From: Kluyvera sp036759925
GTDB taxonomy: Bacteria > Pseudomonadota > Gammaproteobacteria > Enterobacterales > Enterobacteriaceae
Direction of reading: 5' to 3'
Length of the DNA: 64,000 nt
Assembly (NCBI RefSeq): GCF_036759925.1
Contig: NZ_JAPKIB010000002.1
Span: 310,001 to 374,000 of the forward strand
Shown in pieces: positions 43,577 through 51,888 of the stretch (its first letter is position 1; each line of letters starts with the position of its first letter). The notes below the pieces were generated by a model that saw nothing but the letters and a program-made list of their open reading frames with translations, was not told the origin of the DNA and did no database searches. The position numbers and the translations under genes were made by a program.

Positions 43577-44098
43577 ATGGATGTTTATACACATATAAAA
43601 AACAGAGGTGTAATACTAACGGGGTCAGCAATTATCTCTTATGTAACTTATTCTACCTATAGTAGTTGTATCGTTGAAGTTATGAATGTCGTAAACTTGC
43701 GTAGTATTATATATTTTTACTTCCAATCCCTATCATTAGTGCTTTTTGTGCCGACTGCGGTCTATTTTGTTTTTCTTTTTATGTCTGCTTTTTTTTCAAG
43801 GAATCTGGCACCCAACAAGATACTCCATCGAGGGATGAATATTGCACTGGGTTATGGAGGAGTAGCCCTTGTGTTAGGTACTGTTACCTCAATCATCACC
43901 CCATTTTATCTACTTAGTTCTGGCCATGTCTACTGCTACAGTGGTGGGCCATTTTCAGGCATTTATTACACTAAAAATGAATCTATTTGCGAGCAGATGA
44001 AAACTGCCTGGGATAACGGAGGAGTTAAGGGAATTAACAAGCTTAATGATAGGCTGGATTCCATCACTTTTTCCAGATCGATATTGCGAAGGAGTTAG
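43577..44098 (+). CDS. putative membrane immunity protein, copy 1
   Basis: 173 aa starting MDVYTHIKNRGVILTGSAII, one base after the effector stop. Three hydrophobic segments at about 12-32, 44-74 and 88-114 and a hydrophilic C-terminal part with two cysteines (C120, C138) in VYC..GGPFSGIYYTKNES.CEQ. I do not recognise the family with certainty; it may belong to DUF1240-type membrane proteins. Inner-membrane immunity proteins against pore-forming toxins have this kind of layout. A near-identical paralogue follows. The start is set by homology to copy 2 and by the tight spacing; the longer frame from 43514 overlaps the effector. Confidence 0.6.
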   Translation: MDVYTHIKNRGVILTGSAIISYVTYSTYSSCIVEVMNVVNLRSIIYFYFQSLSLVLFVPTAVYFVFLFMSAFFSRNLAPNKILHRGMNIALGYGGVALVLGTVTSIITPFYLLSSGHVYCYSGGPFSGIYYTKNESICEQMKTAWDNGGVKGINKLNDRLDSITFSRSILRRS

Positions 44099-44102
44099 TG
44101 AT

Positions 44103-44612
44103 TTGGATTTTTATACTCATATAAAAAATAGATGCATAATATTGGCTGGCTCAGCAATTATCTCGTATGTGACCTATTCTATCTATAGTAGTTGTATCGT
44201 TGAGATTATGAGTGTCGTAAATTCCAGGAGTATTATCTATCTTTTCTGGCCTGCCGTGCCTTTAGTGCTTTGTGTGCCAACTGCGGTTTATTTTGTTTTT
44301 CTTTTTATGTCTGCCTTTTTTTCAAGGACATTGAAGCCTAACAAAATACTCCATAGAGGGATGAATATTGCACTGGGTTATGGTGTGGTTGTCACTGTTC
44401 TTGGTGTTGTCATCTCTATTATCATTCCATTTAACCTGTTCAGCACTGGCTATGTGTATTGCCAGGGTGGAGGTCCATTTTCAGGTATTATGTACACAAA
44501 AAATGAATCAGTTTGCGAGCAGGTGAAAATTATCTGGGATAGCAAGGATAAGGGTGTCAAAGAAATTAAAGAACTTAACGATAAACTTGATGCCATCCAG
44601 CCACATCAATAA
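44103..44612 (+). CDS. putative membrane immunity protein, copy 2 (TTG start)
   Basis: 169 aa, clearly homologous to copy 1 over its whole length (YTHIKNR, SAIISYVTYS.YSSCIVE, VPTAVYFVFLFMSAFFSR, PNKILHRGMNIALGYG, GGPFSGI.YTKNES.CEQ), so a tandem duplication. The alignment places the start at TTG 44103 (LDFYTHIKNR against MDVYTHIKNR), and AAGGAG ends 8 nt upstream of that TTG, inside the end of copy 1. Divergence is greatest in the third membrane segment and the C-terminal tail. A duplicated immunity gene could widen protection to effector variants from other strains; that is inference. Confidence 0.6.
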   Translation: MDFYTHIKNRCIILAGSAIISYVTYSIYSSCIVEIMSVVNSRSIIYLFWPAVPLVLCVPTAVYFVFLFMSAFFSRTLKPNKILHRGMNIALGYGVVVTVLGVVISIIIPFNLFSTGYVYCQGGGPFSGIMYTKNESVCEQVKIIWDSKDKGVKEIKELNDKLDAIQPHQ

Positions 44613-44631
44613 CAGCATCGCCATATTTGAA

Positions 44632-44657
44632 GCCCGATGAGTAAAATCGCATCGGGC
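44632..44657. terminator. hairpin closing the Hcp island
   Basis: Perfect 8-bp stem GCCCGATG / CATCGGGC with a 10-nt loop between the second immunity-like gene and the yhhL 3' end. It has no strong T-run on the plus strand, so termination is uncertain. Confidence 0.5.
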
Positions 44658-44667
44658 AGTTCTATTG

Positions 44668-44946
44668 CTACTTCTTCTTCAAGCTCGCGCCAATTTTCTT
44701 CTGCCACACCAGCAGTTCAAACACGCCGAACAGGAAGATACGGACTTTCTCGCCGCGGCTCATCTGCGGGCCATCTTTCGGCATTGTCGACTGCAGCAGC
44801 GCCATTTGCATGCCGTGCATCAGCACCATAAAGATCAGCGCGACGTTAACGAAGATATTCAGCGGGCGGGGGAACGGGTGAACCAGGTTCAGCACCAGAA
44901 ACGCCCATACGCACAGCATCAGCGCGCGTCCAAGATTAATCAGCAT
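44668..44946 (-). CDS. yhhL: DUF1145 membrane protein YhhL
   Basis: 92 aa from MLINLGRALMLCVWAFLVLN (E. coli YhhL 89 aa). Two to three membrane helices and a basic C terminus (KKIGASLKKK). Function unknown. The start at 44946 overlaps the end of rsmD by 11 bp, so the two are translationally linked; the longer frame to 45000 is rejected. Confidence 0.9.
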   Translation of the reverse strand: MLINLGRALMLCVWAFLVLNLVHPFPRPLNIFVNVALIFMVLMHGMQMALLQSTMPKDGPQMSRGEKVRIFLFGVFELLVWQKKIGASLKKK

Positions 44947-45532
44947 CACTTTCTCCCTGCACTTCACGATGATAGAGACGATAGGCAACCTGACCGGCAA
45001 TTTTTTCCCGATGCAGATCCCAACTGACCGGCACCGGAGGCAGACCGTTTTCGACTTCGCTTTCGACGTAGATCAGCGCGTTATTGGCCAGCCAACCGTT
45101 GGTTTCCAGTAAGTTTAACGTCTCTTCCAGTAATCCTTTACGGAATGGCGGATCGACAAAAATAATATCATGCGGCGTGCCGCTCTGAGCGAGGAAGGCG
45201 AGGGTGTTCGTATTCACCACTTTGCCCTGCGCGGCGTTCAGCGTGGCGAGGTTCTTTTGCAGCTGTTGGGCCACCGAACGCTCCATCTCCAGCAGCGTGG
45301 CGCTGGCGGCATAGCGGGAGAGTGCTTCCAGCCCTAACGCACCGCTTCCGGCGAAGCAGTCCAGGCAGCGGGCATCCACCATTGAGGGGGCCAGCCAGTT
45401 GAAGAGGGTCTCACGTACGCGATCGGTGGTGGGCCTGAGACCTGGGCTATCAGGTACGGGGAGTTTACGGCCGCGCCACTGCCCGCCAATAATGCGGATC
45501 TGGCCCATACCGCCGGAAGTTGGTTTTTTCAT
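44936..45532 (-). CDS. rsmD: 16S rRNA (guanine966-N2)-methyltransferase RsmD
   Basis: 198 aa, the length of E. coli RsmD. It methylates G966 in the 30S subunit using SAM. Motifs GQIRIIGGQWRGRKL, LDCFAGSGALGLEALSR (SAM site) and the catalytic IIFVDPPF are present. Divergent from ftsY and followed by yhhL, as in E. coli. Confidence 0.96.
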   Translation of the reverse strand: MKKPTSGGMGQIRIIGGQWRGRKLPVPDSPGLRPTTDRVRETLFNWLAPSMVDARCLDCFAGSGALGLEALSRYAASATLLEMERSVAQQLQKNLATLNAAQGKVVNTNTLAFLAQSGTPHDIIFVDPPFRKGLLEETLNLLETNGWLANNALIYVESEVENGLPPVPVSWDLHREKIAGQVAYRLYHREVQGESDAD

Positions 45533-45710
45533 TTGCTTGCTCTGGTCGCTCTTTCGGCCTGCTATTCTAGCTTTCTGCCCTGCCGGGTGAAAGCGGTGAA
45601 GCCAGGGAAGTTAAGTGGTAGACTAACCGACTAATTTCATCATTATTTTAGCCTTCGCGTCGATTATGGCGAAGTGGCGCCATCAAAAACAGCGGGGAGT
45701 GTGGTTGCAA

Positions 45711-47309
45711 ATGGCAAAAGAAAAAAAACGTGGCTTTTTTTCCTGGCTGGGCTTTGGGCAGAAAGAACAGGATCAGGTCGTTGAATCAGAAGAAAAAATT
45801 GAAGAGCAGCCGGTAGCTGAAACGCCGACTGTTGAGCCTGAAACGGCAGTTGAAGAGACGCCGTACGTCGAAGAAGCGCAGGCGTCTGCTGAAGAAACCG
45901 CTGAACCACACACCCTCGCGGAAAGCGAAGCGTTCGCCGAAGAGGTGGTGGAAGTCACCGAACAGGTTGTTGAACGCGAAATCGCGGAAACCGTAGCGGT
46001 TGAAGACATTCAGCCAGAAGTGGTTGAAGCCGTTGAGCCGGTTGCTGAAGCACAGCCAGAAGTGGTTGAAGCCGTTGAGCCGGTTGTTGAAGTACAGCCA
46101 GAAGTGGTCGAAACCGTTGAGCCGGTTGCCGAAGTGCAGCCTGAAGTGGTTGAAGTCGTTGAGCCGGTTGCTGAAGTGCAGCCGGAAGTGGTTGAAGTCG
46201 TTGAGCCAGTGGCTGAAGTACTGCCAGAAGCGGTTGAAGAGAGTGAACCAGAAGCCATTGACGAGCTGACCGACGAAGAGTTGGAAGCGCAGGCGCTTGC
46301 CGTCGAGTCGGAAAACGACGCGGTGGAAGAAGAAGCGGCCGTTGAAGCACCGGCGGATGACGCACAGCAGGAGCAGGAAAAACCAACCAAAGAAGGTTTC
46401 TTCGCGCGCCTGAAACGCAGCCTGTTAAAAACCAAAGAAAACCTCGGTTCCGGATTTATCAGTCTATTCCGCGGCAAGAAAATCGACGACGATCTGTTTG
46501 AAGAGCTGGAAGAGCAGCTGCTGATTGCCGACGTCGGCGTCGAAACCACCCGTAAGATCATCAATAGCCTGACCGAAACCGCCAGCCGTAAACAGCTGCG
46601 CGATGCCGAAGCGCTGTACGGTCTGTTGAAAGATGAAATGGGTGAAATCCTCGCAAAAGTAGATGAACCGCTTAATATTGAAGGCAAAACGCCATTCGTT
46701 ATTTTGATGGTCGGCGTGAACGGCGTGGGTAAAACCACCACCATCGGCAAGCTGGCGCGTCAGTTCGAGCAGCAGGGCAAAACGGTGATGCTGGCGGCGG
46801 GTGATACCTTCCGCGCGGCGGCGGTTGAGCAGCTGCAGGTCTGGGGCCAGCGCAACAATATTCCGGTTATCGCACAGCACACCGGTGCGGATTCCGCTTC
46901 GGTCATTTTCGATGCCATTCAGGCGGCGAAAGCGCGTAACGTTGATGTACTGATTGCTGATACCGCAGGGCGCTTGCAGAATAAATCGCACCTGATGGAA
47001 GAGCTGAAGAAAATTGTTCGCGTGATGAAAAAGCTCGACGTCGACGCGCCGCATGAAGTCATGCTGACCATCGACGCCAGCACCGGGCAGAACGCCATCA
47101 GCCAGGCCAAACTGTTCCACGAGGCCGTTGGCCTGACCGGCATCACGTTGACTAAACTCGACGGTACCGCCAAGGGCGGGGTGATATTCTCCGTGGCGGA
47201 TCAGTTCGGCATTCCGATTCGCTATATCGGCGTCGGTGAACGTATTGAGGACTTACGTCCGTTTAAAGCGGGCGATTTTATTGAGGCACTTTTTGCCCGA
47301 GAGGATTAA
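45711..47309 (+). CDS. ftsY: signal recognition particle receptor FtsY
   Basis: 532 aa from MAKEKKRGFFSWLGFGQKEQ (E. coli 497 aa). SRP receptor GTPase that docks ribosome-nascent-chain complexes at the membrane. Order of parts: a basic membrane-contact start, a long acidic A domain (about 20-235) that contains five 14-residue tandem repeats, then the N domain and the G domain with VGVNGVGKTTTIGKLA (P loop), DTFRAAAVEQL, DTAGR and TKLDGTAKGG. The extra length over E. coli is in the A domain. The start at 45711 is used rather than 45666 on homology. ftsE begins 3 bp after the stop. Confidence 0.97.
   Translation: MAKEKKRGFFSWLGFGQKEQDQVVESEEKIEEQPVAETPTVEPETAVEETPYVEEAQASAEETAEPHTLAESEAFAEEVVEVTEQVVEREIAETVAVEDIQPEVVEAVEPVAEAQPEVVEAVEPVVEVQPEVVETVEPVAEVQPEVVEVVEPVAEVQPEVVEVVEPVAEVLPEAVEESEPEAIDELTDEELEAQALAVESENDAVEEEAAVEAPADDAQQEQEKPTKEGFFARLKRSLLKTKENLGSGFISLFRGKKIDDDLFEELEEQLLIADVGVETTRKIINSLTETASRKQLRDAEALYGLLKDEMGEILAKVDEPLNIEGKTPFVILMVGVNGVGKTTTIGKLARQFEQQGKTVMLAAGDTFRAAAVEQLQVWGQRNNIPVIAQHTGADSASVIFDAIQAAKARNVDVLIADTAGRLQNKSHLMEELKKIVRVMKKLDVDAPHEVMLTIDASTGQNAISQAKLFHEAVGLTGITLTKLDGTAKGGVIFSVADQFGIPIRYIGVGERIEDLRPFKAGDFIEALFARED
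46014..46223 (+). repeat. five 42-bp tandem repeats in the ftsY acidic domain
   Basis: Units start at 46014, 46056, 46098, 46140 and 46182. Each encodes PEVVE-x-VEPV-x-E-x-(Q/L), with variable residues A/T/V; a degenerate sixth unit (PEAVEESEPEA) follows. They cover residues 102-171. Confidence 0.92.
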
Positions 47310-47311
47310 TC

Positions 47312-47980
47312 ATGATTCGCTTTGAACACGTCAGCAAAGCCTATCTCGGCGGGAGACAAGCGCTGCAGGGAGTGACATTCCACATGCAGCCAGGCGAGAT
47401 GGCATTCCTGACCGGCCACTCCGGCGCGGGTAAAAGTACCCTGCTGAAGCTTATCTGTGGGATTGAGCGGCCGAGCGCGGGGAAAATTTACTTCGGCGGG
47501 CACGACATTAGCCGCCTGAAGAACCGTGAGGTGCCGTTTTTACGTCGCCAGATCGGCATGATTTTCCAGGATCACCATCTGCTGATGGACAGAACCGTAT
47601 TTGATAACGTGGCGATCCCGCTGATCATCGCGGGCGCCAGCGCGGACGATATTCGTCGTCGCGTCTCGGCGGCGCTGGACAAAGTCGGGCTGCTTGATAA
47701 AGCGAGAAACTTCCCGATTCAGCTCTCCGGCGGTGAACAACAGCGCGTGGGCATTGCCCGTGCGGTGGTGAACAAGCCTGCGGTACTGCTGGCGGATGAA
47801 CCGACGGGCAACCTGGATAACGCGTTGTCGGAAGGCATTTTGCGACTGTTCGAAGAGTTTAACCGCGTTGGGGTAACGGTGCTGATGGCGACGCACGACA
47901 TTGGGCTTATCTCCAGCCGTTCTTACCGCATGCTGACGCTGAGCGACGGCCACATGCATGGAGGCCACACCGGTGAATAA
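47312..47980 (+). CDS. ftsE: cell division ATP-binding protein FtsE
   Basis: 222 aa, the length of E. coli FtsE. ABC ATPase that, with FtsX, controls EnvC-AmiA/B murein hydrolysis at the septum. Walker A GHSGAGKST, signature LSGGEQQRVGIARA and Walker B VLLADEPTGNLD are present. Between ftsY (2 bp) and ftsX (8-bp overlap). Confidence 0.98.
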   Translation: MIRFEHVSKAYLGGRQALQGVTFHMQPGEMAFLTGHSGAGKSTLLKLICGIERPSAGKIYFGGHDISRLKNREVPFLRRQIGMIFQDHHLLMDRTVFDNVAIPLIIAGASADDIRRRVSAALDKVGLLDKARNFPIQLSGGEQQRVGIARAVVNKPAVLLADEPTGNLDNALSEGILRLFEEFNRVGVTVLMATHDIGLISSRSYRMLTLSDGHMHGGHTGE

Positions 47981-49031
47981 GCGCGACGCAATCAACCAAA
48001 TTCGCCAGTTCGGCGGGCGACTCGACCGCTTGCGTAAATCGGTCTCCTCATCAGGTGACGGCGGGCGCAATGCGCCGAAGCGCGGCAAACCCGCGCCAAA
48101 ACCGAACTCGCGTAAAACCAATGTTTTCAACGAGCAGGTACGCTATGCCTGGCAGGGCGCGCTGCAGGATCTGAAAAGCAAACCGCTGGCGACCTTCCTG
48201 ACGGTGATGGTTATCGCCATCTCCCTGACGCTGCCAAGCGTCTGCTATATGGTCTACAAAAACGTCAACACGGCGGCTTCGCAGTACTACCCCTCTCCAC
48301 AGATCACCGTCTATCTGGAGAAAACGCTGGATGACGATGCGGCGGCGAAAGTGGTGGGTCAACTGCAGGCTGAGCAGGGCGTGGACAAGGTGAATTACCT
48401 CTCCCGCGACGAAGCATTGGGCGAATTCCGCAACTGGTCGGGCTTTGGCGGCGCGCTGGATATGCTGGAAGAGAACCCGCTGCCTGCGGTGGCGGTCGTT
48501 ATCCCGAAAATCGACTTCCAGACCACCGACGCGCTGAACACGCTGCGTGACCGCGTGGCGCAGATTCAGGGCGTCAACGAAGTGCGCATGGATGACAGCT
48601 GGTTTGCACGTCTGGCTTCCATTACCGGGCTGGTAGGTCGCGTGTCGGCGATGATCGGTGTGCTGATGGTGGCGGCGGTGTTCCTTGTCATCGGTAACAG
48701 CGTGCGTCTGAGTATCTTTGCGCGTCGTGATACCATCAACGTGCAGAAGCTGATTGGGGCAACCGACGGGTTTATCCTGCGTCCGTTCCTGTACGGCGGT
48801 GCGCTGTTGGGCTTCTCCGGCGCGTTCCTATCGCTGATTCTGTCGGAAATTCTGGTGATGCGACTGTCGTCGGCGGTCACCGAAGTGGCGCGCGTATTCG
48901 GTACCCAGTTTGAGCTGAACGGCCTGTCGTTTGACGAGTGTCTGCTGTTGCTGCTGGTTAGCTCGATGATCGGTTGGGTAGCAGCCTGGCTTGCCACGGT
49001 ACAACATTTACGCCACTTTACTCCCGATTAA
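47973..49031 (+). CDS. ftsX: cell division protein FtsX
   Basis: 352 aa from GTG 47973 (VNKRDAINQIRQFGGRLDRL), identical in length to E. coli FtsX and preceded by GGAGG at 47960. A four-helix membrane protein with a large periplasmic loop (about residues 95-225) that binds EnvC. The frame upstream to 47958 is not needed. Overlaps ftsE by 8 bp; followed by a hairpin before rpoH. Confidence 0.97.
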   Translation: MNKRDAINQIRQFGGRLDRLRKSVSSSGDGGRNAPKRGKPAPKPNSRKTNVFNEQVRYAWQGALQDLKSKPLATFLTVMVIAISLTLPSVCYMVYKNVNTAASQYYPSPQITVYLEKTLDDDAAAKVVGQLQAEQGVDKVNYLSRDEALGEFRNWSGFGGALDMLEENPLPAVAVVIPKIDFQTTDALNTLRDRVAQIQGVNEVRMDDSWFARLASITGLVGRVSAMIGVLMVAAVFLVIGNSVRLSIFARRDTINVQKLIGATDGFILRPFLYGGALLGFSGAFLSLILSEILVMRLSSAVTEVARVFGTQFELNGLSFDECLLLLLVSSMIGWVAAWLATVQHLRHFTPD

Positions 49032-49051
49032 AAAAGTTCTGTTATACTCTT

Positions 49052-49079
49052 CCCCTGCGACGACTTCCGTCCGCAGGGG
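49052..49079 (+). terminator. hairpin between ftsX and rpoH
   Basis: Stem CCCCTGCG / CGCAGGGG enclosing a second short stem GACG / CGTC, followed by ATGCGTTTT. A likely partial terminator of ftsYEX. The remaining ~200 bp to rpoH is the rpoH promoter region, which has several promoters in E. coli; none is assigned here. Confidence 0.65.
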
Positions 49080-49288
49080 ATGCGTTTTAAACCCCATCTT
49101 TCTGCCCTCGCGGCCTATCGCGTGTCACATTTTGTGCGTAATTTGTTCACACGGTTGCATTGAACTTGTGGATAAACTCACTGTCTGATAAAAGAGCGGA
49201 TGATATTCTCGTTGCTCATAGAGCCTGGCATGTTTGTTGCCTTCGGGGACAAGCCGCCGCCAGTATGAAGTGAATTGAGAGGATTTGA

Positions 49289-50143
49289 ATGACCAAAGAA
49301 ATGCAAAATTTAGCGTTAGCCCCTGTCGGTAACCTGGAATCTTATATCCGGGCTGCGAACACATGGCCGATGTTGACGGCTGATGAAGAAAAGGCGCTTG
49401 CTGAACGGCTGCATTACCAGGGCGATCTGGAAGCAGCTAAAACGCTGATCCTGTCTCACCTGCGCTTTGTTGTTCATATTGCTCGTAATTACTCGGGCTA
49501 TGGCCTGCCGCAGGCGGACTTGATTCAGGAAGGCAATATCGGCCTGATGAAAGCCGTACGTCGTTTTAACCCAGAAGTGGGTGTGCGTCTGGTTTCCTTT
49601 GCCGTGCATTGGATCAAAGCGGAAATTCACGAATACGTACTGCGTAACTGGCGTATCGTGAAAGTCGCGACCACCAAAGCGCAGCGTAAGCTGTTCTTCA
49701 ACCTGCGTAAAACCAAGCAGCGTCTGGGCTGGTTTAATCAGGATGAAGTGGAAATGGTTGCCCGCGAGCTGGGCGTTTCCAGCAAAGACGTTCGCGAGAT
49801 GGAATCCCGTATGGCGGCGCAGGACATGGCGTTTGATATGTCCTCAGACGATGAGTCTGAAAGCCACTCGGTTGCTCCAGTGCTCTATCTGCAGGATAAA
49901 TCGTCCAACTTTGCCGACGGCATCGAAGATGATAATTGGGAAGAGCAGGCAGCGAATAAGCTGACCGACGCCATGCAGGGCCTGGACGAACGTAGCCAGG
50001 ACATCATTCGCGCCCGCTGGCTGGACGAAGACAACAAGTCTACGCTGCAGGAACTGGCCGACCGTTACGGCGTATCCGCCGAGCGTGTACGTCAGCTTGA
50101 AAAGAACGCGATGAAAAAACTGCGCGCGGCTATCGAAGCCTGA
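49289..50143 (+). CDS. rpoH: RNA polymerase sigma-32 factor
   Basis: 284 aa, the length of E. coli RpoH. Heat-shock sigma factor. Region 2 (LILSHLRFVVHIARNYSGYGLPQADLIQEGNIGLMKAV), the RpoH box (QRKLFFNLRKTKQRLGW) and region 4 helix-turn-helix (TLQELADRYGVSAERVRQLEKNAMKKLR) are all conserved. It probably drives prlC in this window. GAGAGG precedes the ATG. E. coli rpoH mRNA has a thermosensing structure across the start region; that was not modelled here. Confidence 0.99.
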   Translation: MTKEMQNLALAPVGNLESYIRAANTWPMLTADEEKALAERLHYQGDLEAAKTLILSHLRFVVHIARNYSGYGLPQADLIQEGNIGLMKAVRRFNPEVGVRLVSFAVHWIKAEIHEYVLRNWRIVKVATTKAQRKLFFNLRKTKQRLGWFNQDEVEMVARELGVSSKDVREMESRMAAQDMAFDMSSDDESESHSVAPVLYLQDKSSNFADGIEDDNWEEQAANKLTDAMQGLDERSQDIIRARWLDEDNKSTLQELADRYGVSAERVRQLEKNAMKKLRAAIEA

Positions 50144-50170
50144 TAACGTCAGTTAACGCGTGACCCCGAT

Positions 50171-50199
50171 AACCCCTGGATGCCCATCCGGGGGTTTTG
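50171..50199 (+). terminator. intrinsic terminator of rpoH
   Basis: AACCCC-t-GGATG / CATCC-g-GGGGTT stem with a 2-nt centre, followed by TTTGTTTTT. Confidence 0.85.
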
Positions 50200-50319
50200 T
50201 TTTTCTGCTCCCCGTCATCACGCTTTCCTCTGCTTATTTCACGTTTGCCGCTGGCGTTAATGCAGGCGATGGCAAAGACTGAATAGACTTTTCGTCATTT
50301 CAACGGCAGGGGGTTTACC

Positions 50320-51585
50320 GTGAGTAACGAGTCACTGAATCATCGGCGTTTACAGGCCACGCCGCGCGGTGTGGGCGTAATGTGCGGCTTCTACGCGGAG
50401 CGCGCCGAGAACGCCACGTTGTGGGATATTGAAGGTAACGAATATATCGACTTTGCCGCCGGCATTGCGGTGCTGAATACCGGGCATCGCCATCCTCAGG
50501 TCATTGCCGCCGTTGAAAACCAGCTGCAGGCTTTTACCCACACCGCCTATCAGATAGTCCCCTATGAAAGCTATGTGTCATTAGCAGAACGTATTAATGC
50601 TGCTGCACCGATTGCCGGAAACGCTAAAACAGCGTTCTTTAGCACCGGCGCGGAAGCGGTGGAGAACGCGGTGAAAATAGCCCGTGCTTATACCAAACGT
50701 CCGGGACTGATTACCTTCGGTGGCGGCTTCCACGGCCGTACCTTTATGACCATGGCGCTGACCGGCAAAGTCGCGCCGTACAAAATCGGCTTCGGCCCGT
50801 TCCCCGGCTCGGTATTTCACGGCCTCTATCCAAATGCCGCGCACGGTGTGACCACCGAGATGGCACTCAAAAGCCTGACCCATATTTTCAAAGCCGATAT
50901 CGCCCCGGATCAGGTGGCGGCGATTATTATCGAGCCGGTGCAGGGCGAGGGTGGCTTTAATGTTGCCCCTGCTGAGTTTATGCAGGCGTTGCGCCAGCTT
51001 TGCGATACCCACGGTATTTTGCTGATTGCCGATGAAGTGCAGACCGGCTTTGCCCGTACCGGCAAGCTGTTTGCCATGGAGCACTACAGCGTGAAGCCTG
51101 ACCTTATCACCATGGCGAAAAGCCTGGCGGGCGGTTTCCCGCTCTCGGGCGTCGTGGGACGCGCCGAGGTGATGGATGCCCCGGCACCCGGCGGCCTCGG
51201 CGGTACCTATGCGGGGAACCCGCTGGCGATTGCTGCCGCGCATGCGGTGCTGAATGTCATTGAGGAAGAGGCGCTCTGCACTCGCGCTAACCATCTGGGC
51301 CAGCATCTGATTGAGGTGCTCAACCAATTACGCGAAAGCTGTCCGGCAATTGCCGACGTGCGCGGCGTGGGGTCGATGGTGGCCGTAGAGTTTGTGAACC
51401 CGCAAACCGGAGAGCCGTCGCCGGAGTTGACTAAACGGGTACAGGAGCGCGCGCTGGCGGAAGGTGTGCTGCTGCTGAGCTGCGGCGTGTATGGCAACGT
51501 GATTCGCTTCTTGTACCCGCTTACCATCCCTGAGAAGCAGTTCCAGCAGGCGCTGGAGGTGATTCGTCGGGCGATATCTGAATAG
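50320..51585 (+). CDS. puuE: 4-aminobutyrate-2-oxoglutarate transaminase, PuuE-type
   Basis: 421 aa, the length of E. coli PuuE, and closer to it than to GabT (ATPRGVGVMCGFYAERAENATL, NTGHRHPQVIAAVE, AKTAFFSTGAEAVENAVKIARA, VAPYKIGFGPFPGSV). A class III PLP aminotransferase that converts GABA to succinate semialdehyde; D238 (IADEVQ) and the PLP lysine K267 (TMAKSLAGG) are visible. In E. coli puuE sits in the putrescine operon; here it is alone between rpoH and livJ, with no other puu gene in the window. It may be a second GABA transaminase. The regulator is unknown. Confidence 0.88.
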   Translation: MSNESLNHRRLQATPRGVGVMCGFYAERAENATLWDIEGNEYIDFAAGIAVLNTGHRHPQVIAAVENQLQAFTHTAYQIVPYESYVSLAERINAAAPIAGNAKTAFFSTGAEAVENAVKIARAYTKRPGLITFGGGFHGRTFMTMALTGKVAPYKIGFGPFPGSVFHGLYPNAAHGVTTEMALKSLTHIFKADIAPDQVAAIIIEPVQGEGGFNVAPAEFMQALRQLCDTHGILLIADEVQTGFARTGKLFAMEHYSVKPDLITMAKSLAGGFPLSGVVGRAEVMDAPAPGGLGGTYAGNPLAIAAAHAVLNVIEEEALCTRANHLGQHLIEVLNQLRESCPAIADVRGVGSMVAVEFVNPQTGEPSPELTKRVQERALAEGVLLLSCGVYGNVIRFLYPLTIPEKQFQQALEVIRRAISE

Positions 51586-51611
51586 ACGAGCCCTTCCCGG
51601 CGACGATTACT

Positions 51612-51642
51612 GTAGCCCGGCCAAGCGAAGCGCCGCCGGGAA
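51612..51642. repeat. REP unit after puuE
   Basis: tgtagcccggccaagcgaag..gccgccgggaa; a single unit without the inverted partner. Confidence 0.75.
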
Positions 51643-51656
51643 GGCACCCAACGCCC

Positions 51657-51684
51657 AAGCCACTCCGATGAATGGCTTTTTTTT
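51657..51684 (+). terminator. intrinsic terminator after puuE
   Basis: Stem AAGCCA / TGGCTT with a 10-nt loop followed by a run of T. Confidence 0.75.
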
Positions 51685-51888
51685 GTCATTTTTGCGTTAC
51701 AAATCCGTCAAATTTAACGTTTCAATTCCACAAAAATGGGGTATGTTTTAGCAGAGTATGCTGAAAAAGCACGGTCAGCCTCCCTTAATATTAATATCTT
51801 ATACTTACCACGCAGGTGATATAAGAATAATGTGCTAAATAACAACATCACAACAAATGCAACAACCATAACAATGGGGAACCTCAGG

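Noticed and set aside
42204..44612. prophage remnant as explanation of the AT-rich block
   Set aside because: No integrase, att-like repeat, structural or lysis gene was seen; Hcp and the tight effector/immunity order fit a T6SS cargo module better.
45955..46750. antisense and alternative-frame ORFs with regular repeats over ftsY
   Set aside because: The apparent repeat proteins are produced by the 42-bp tandem repeat of ftsY read in other frames.
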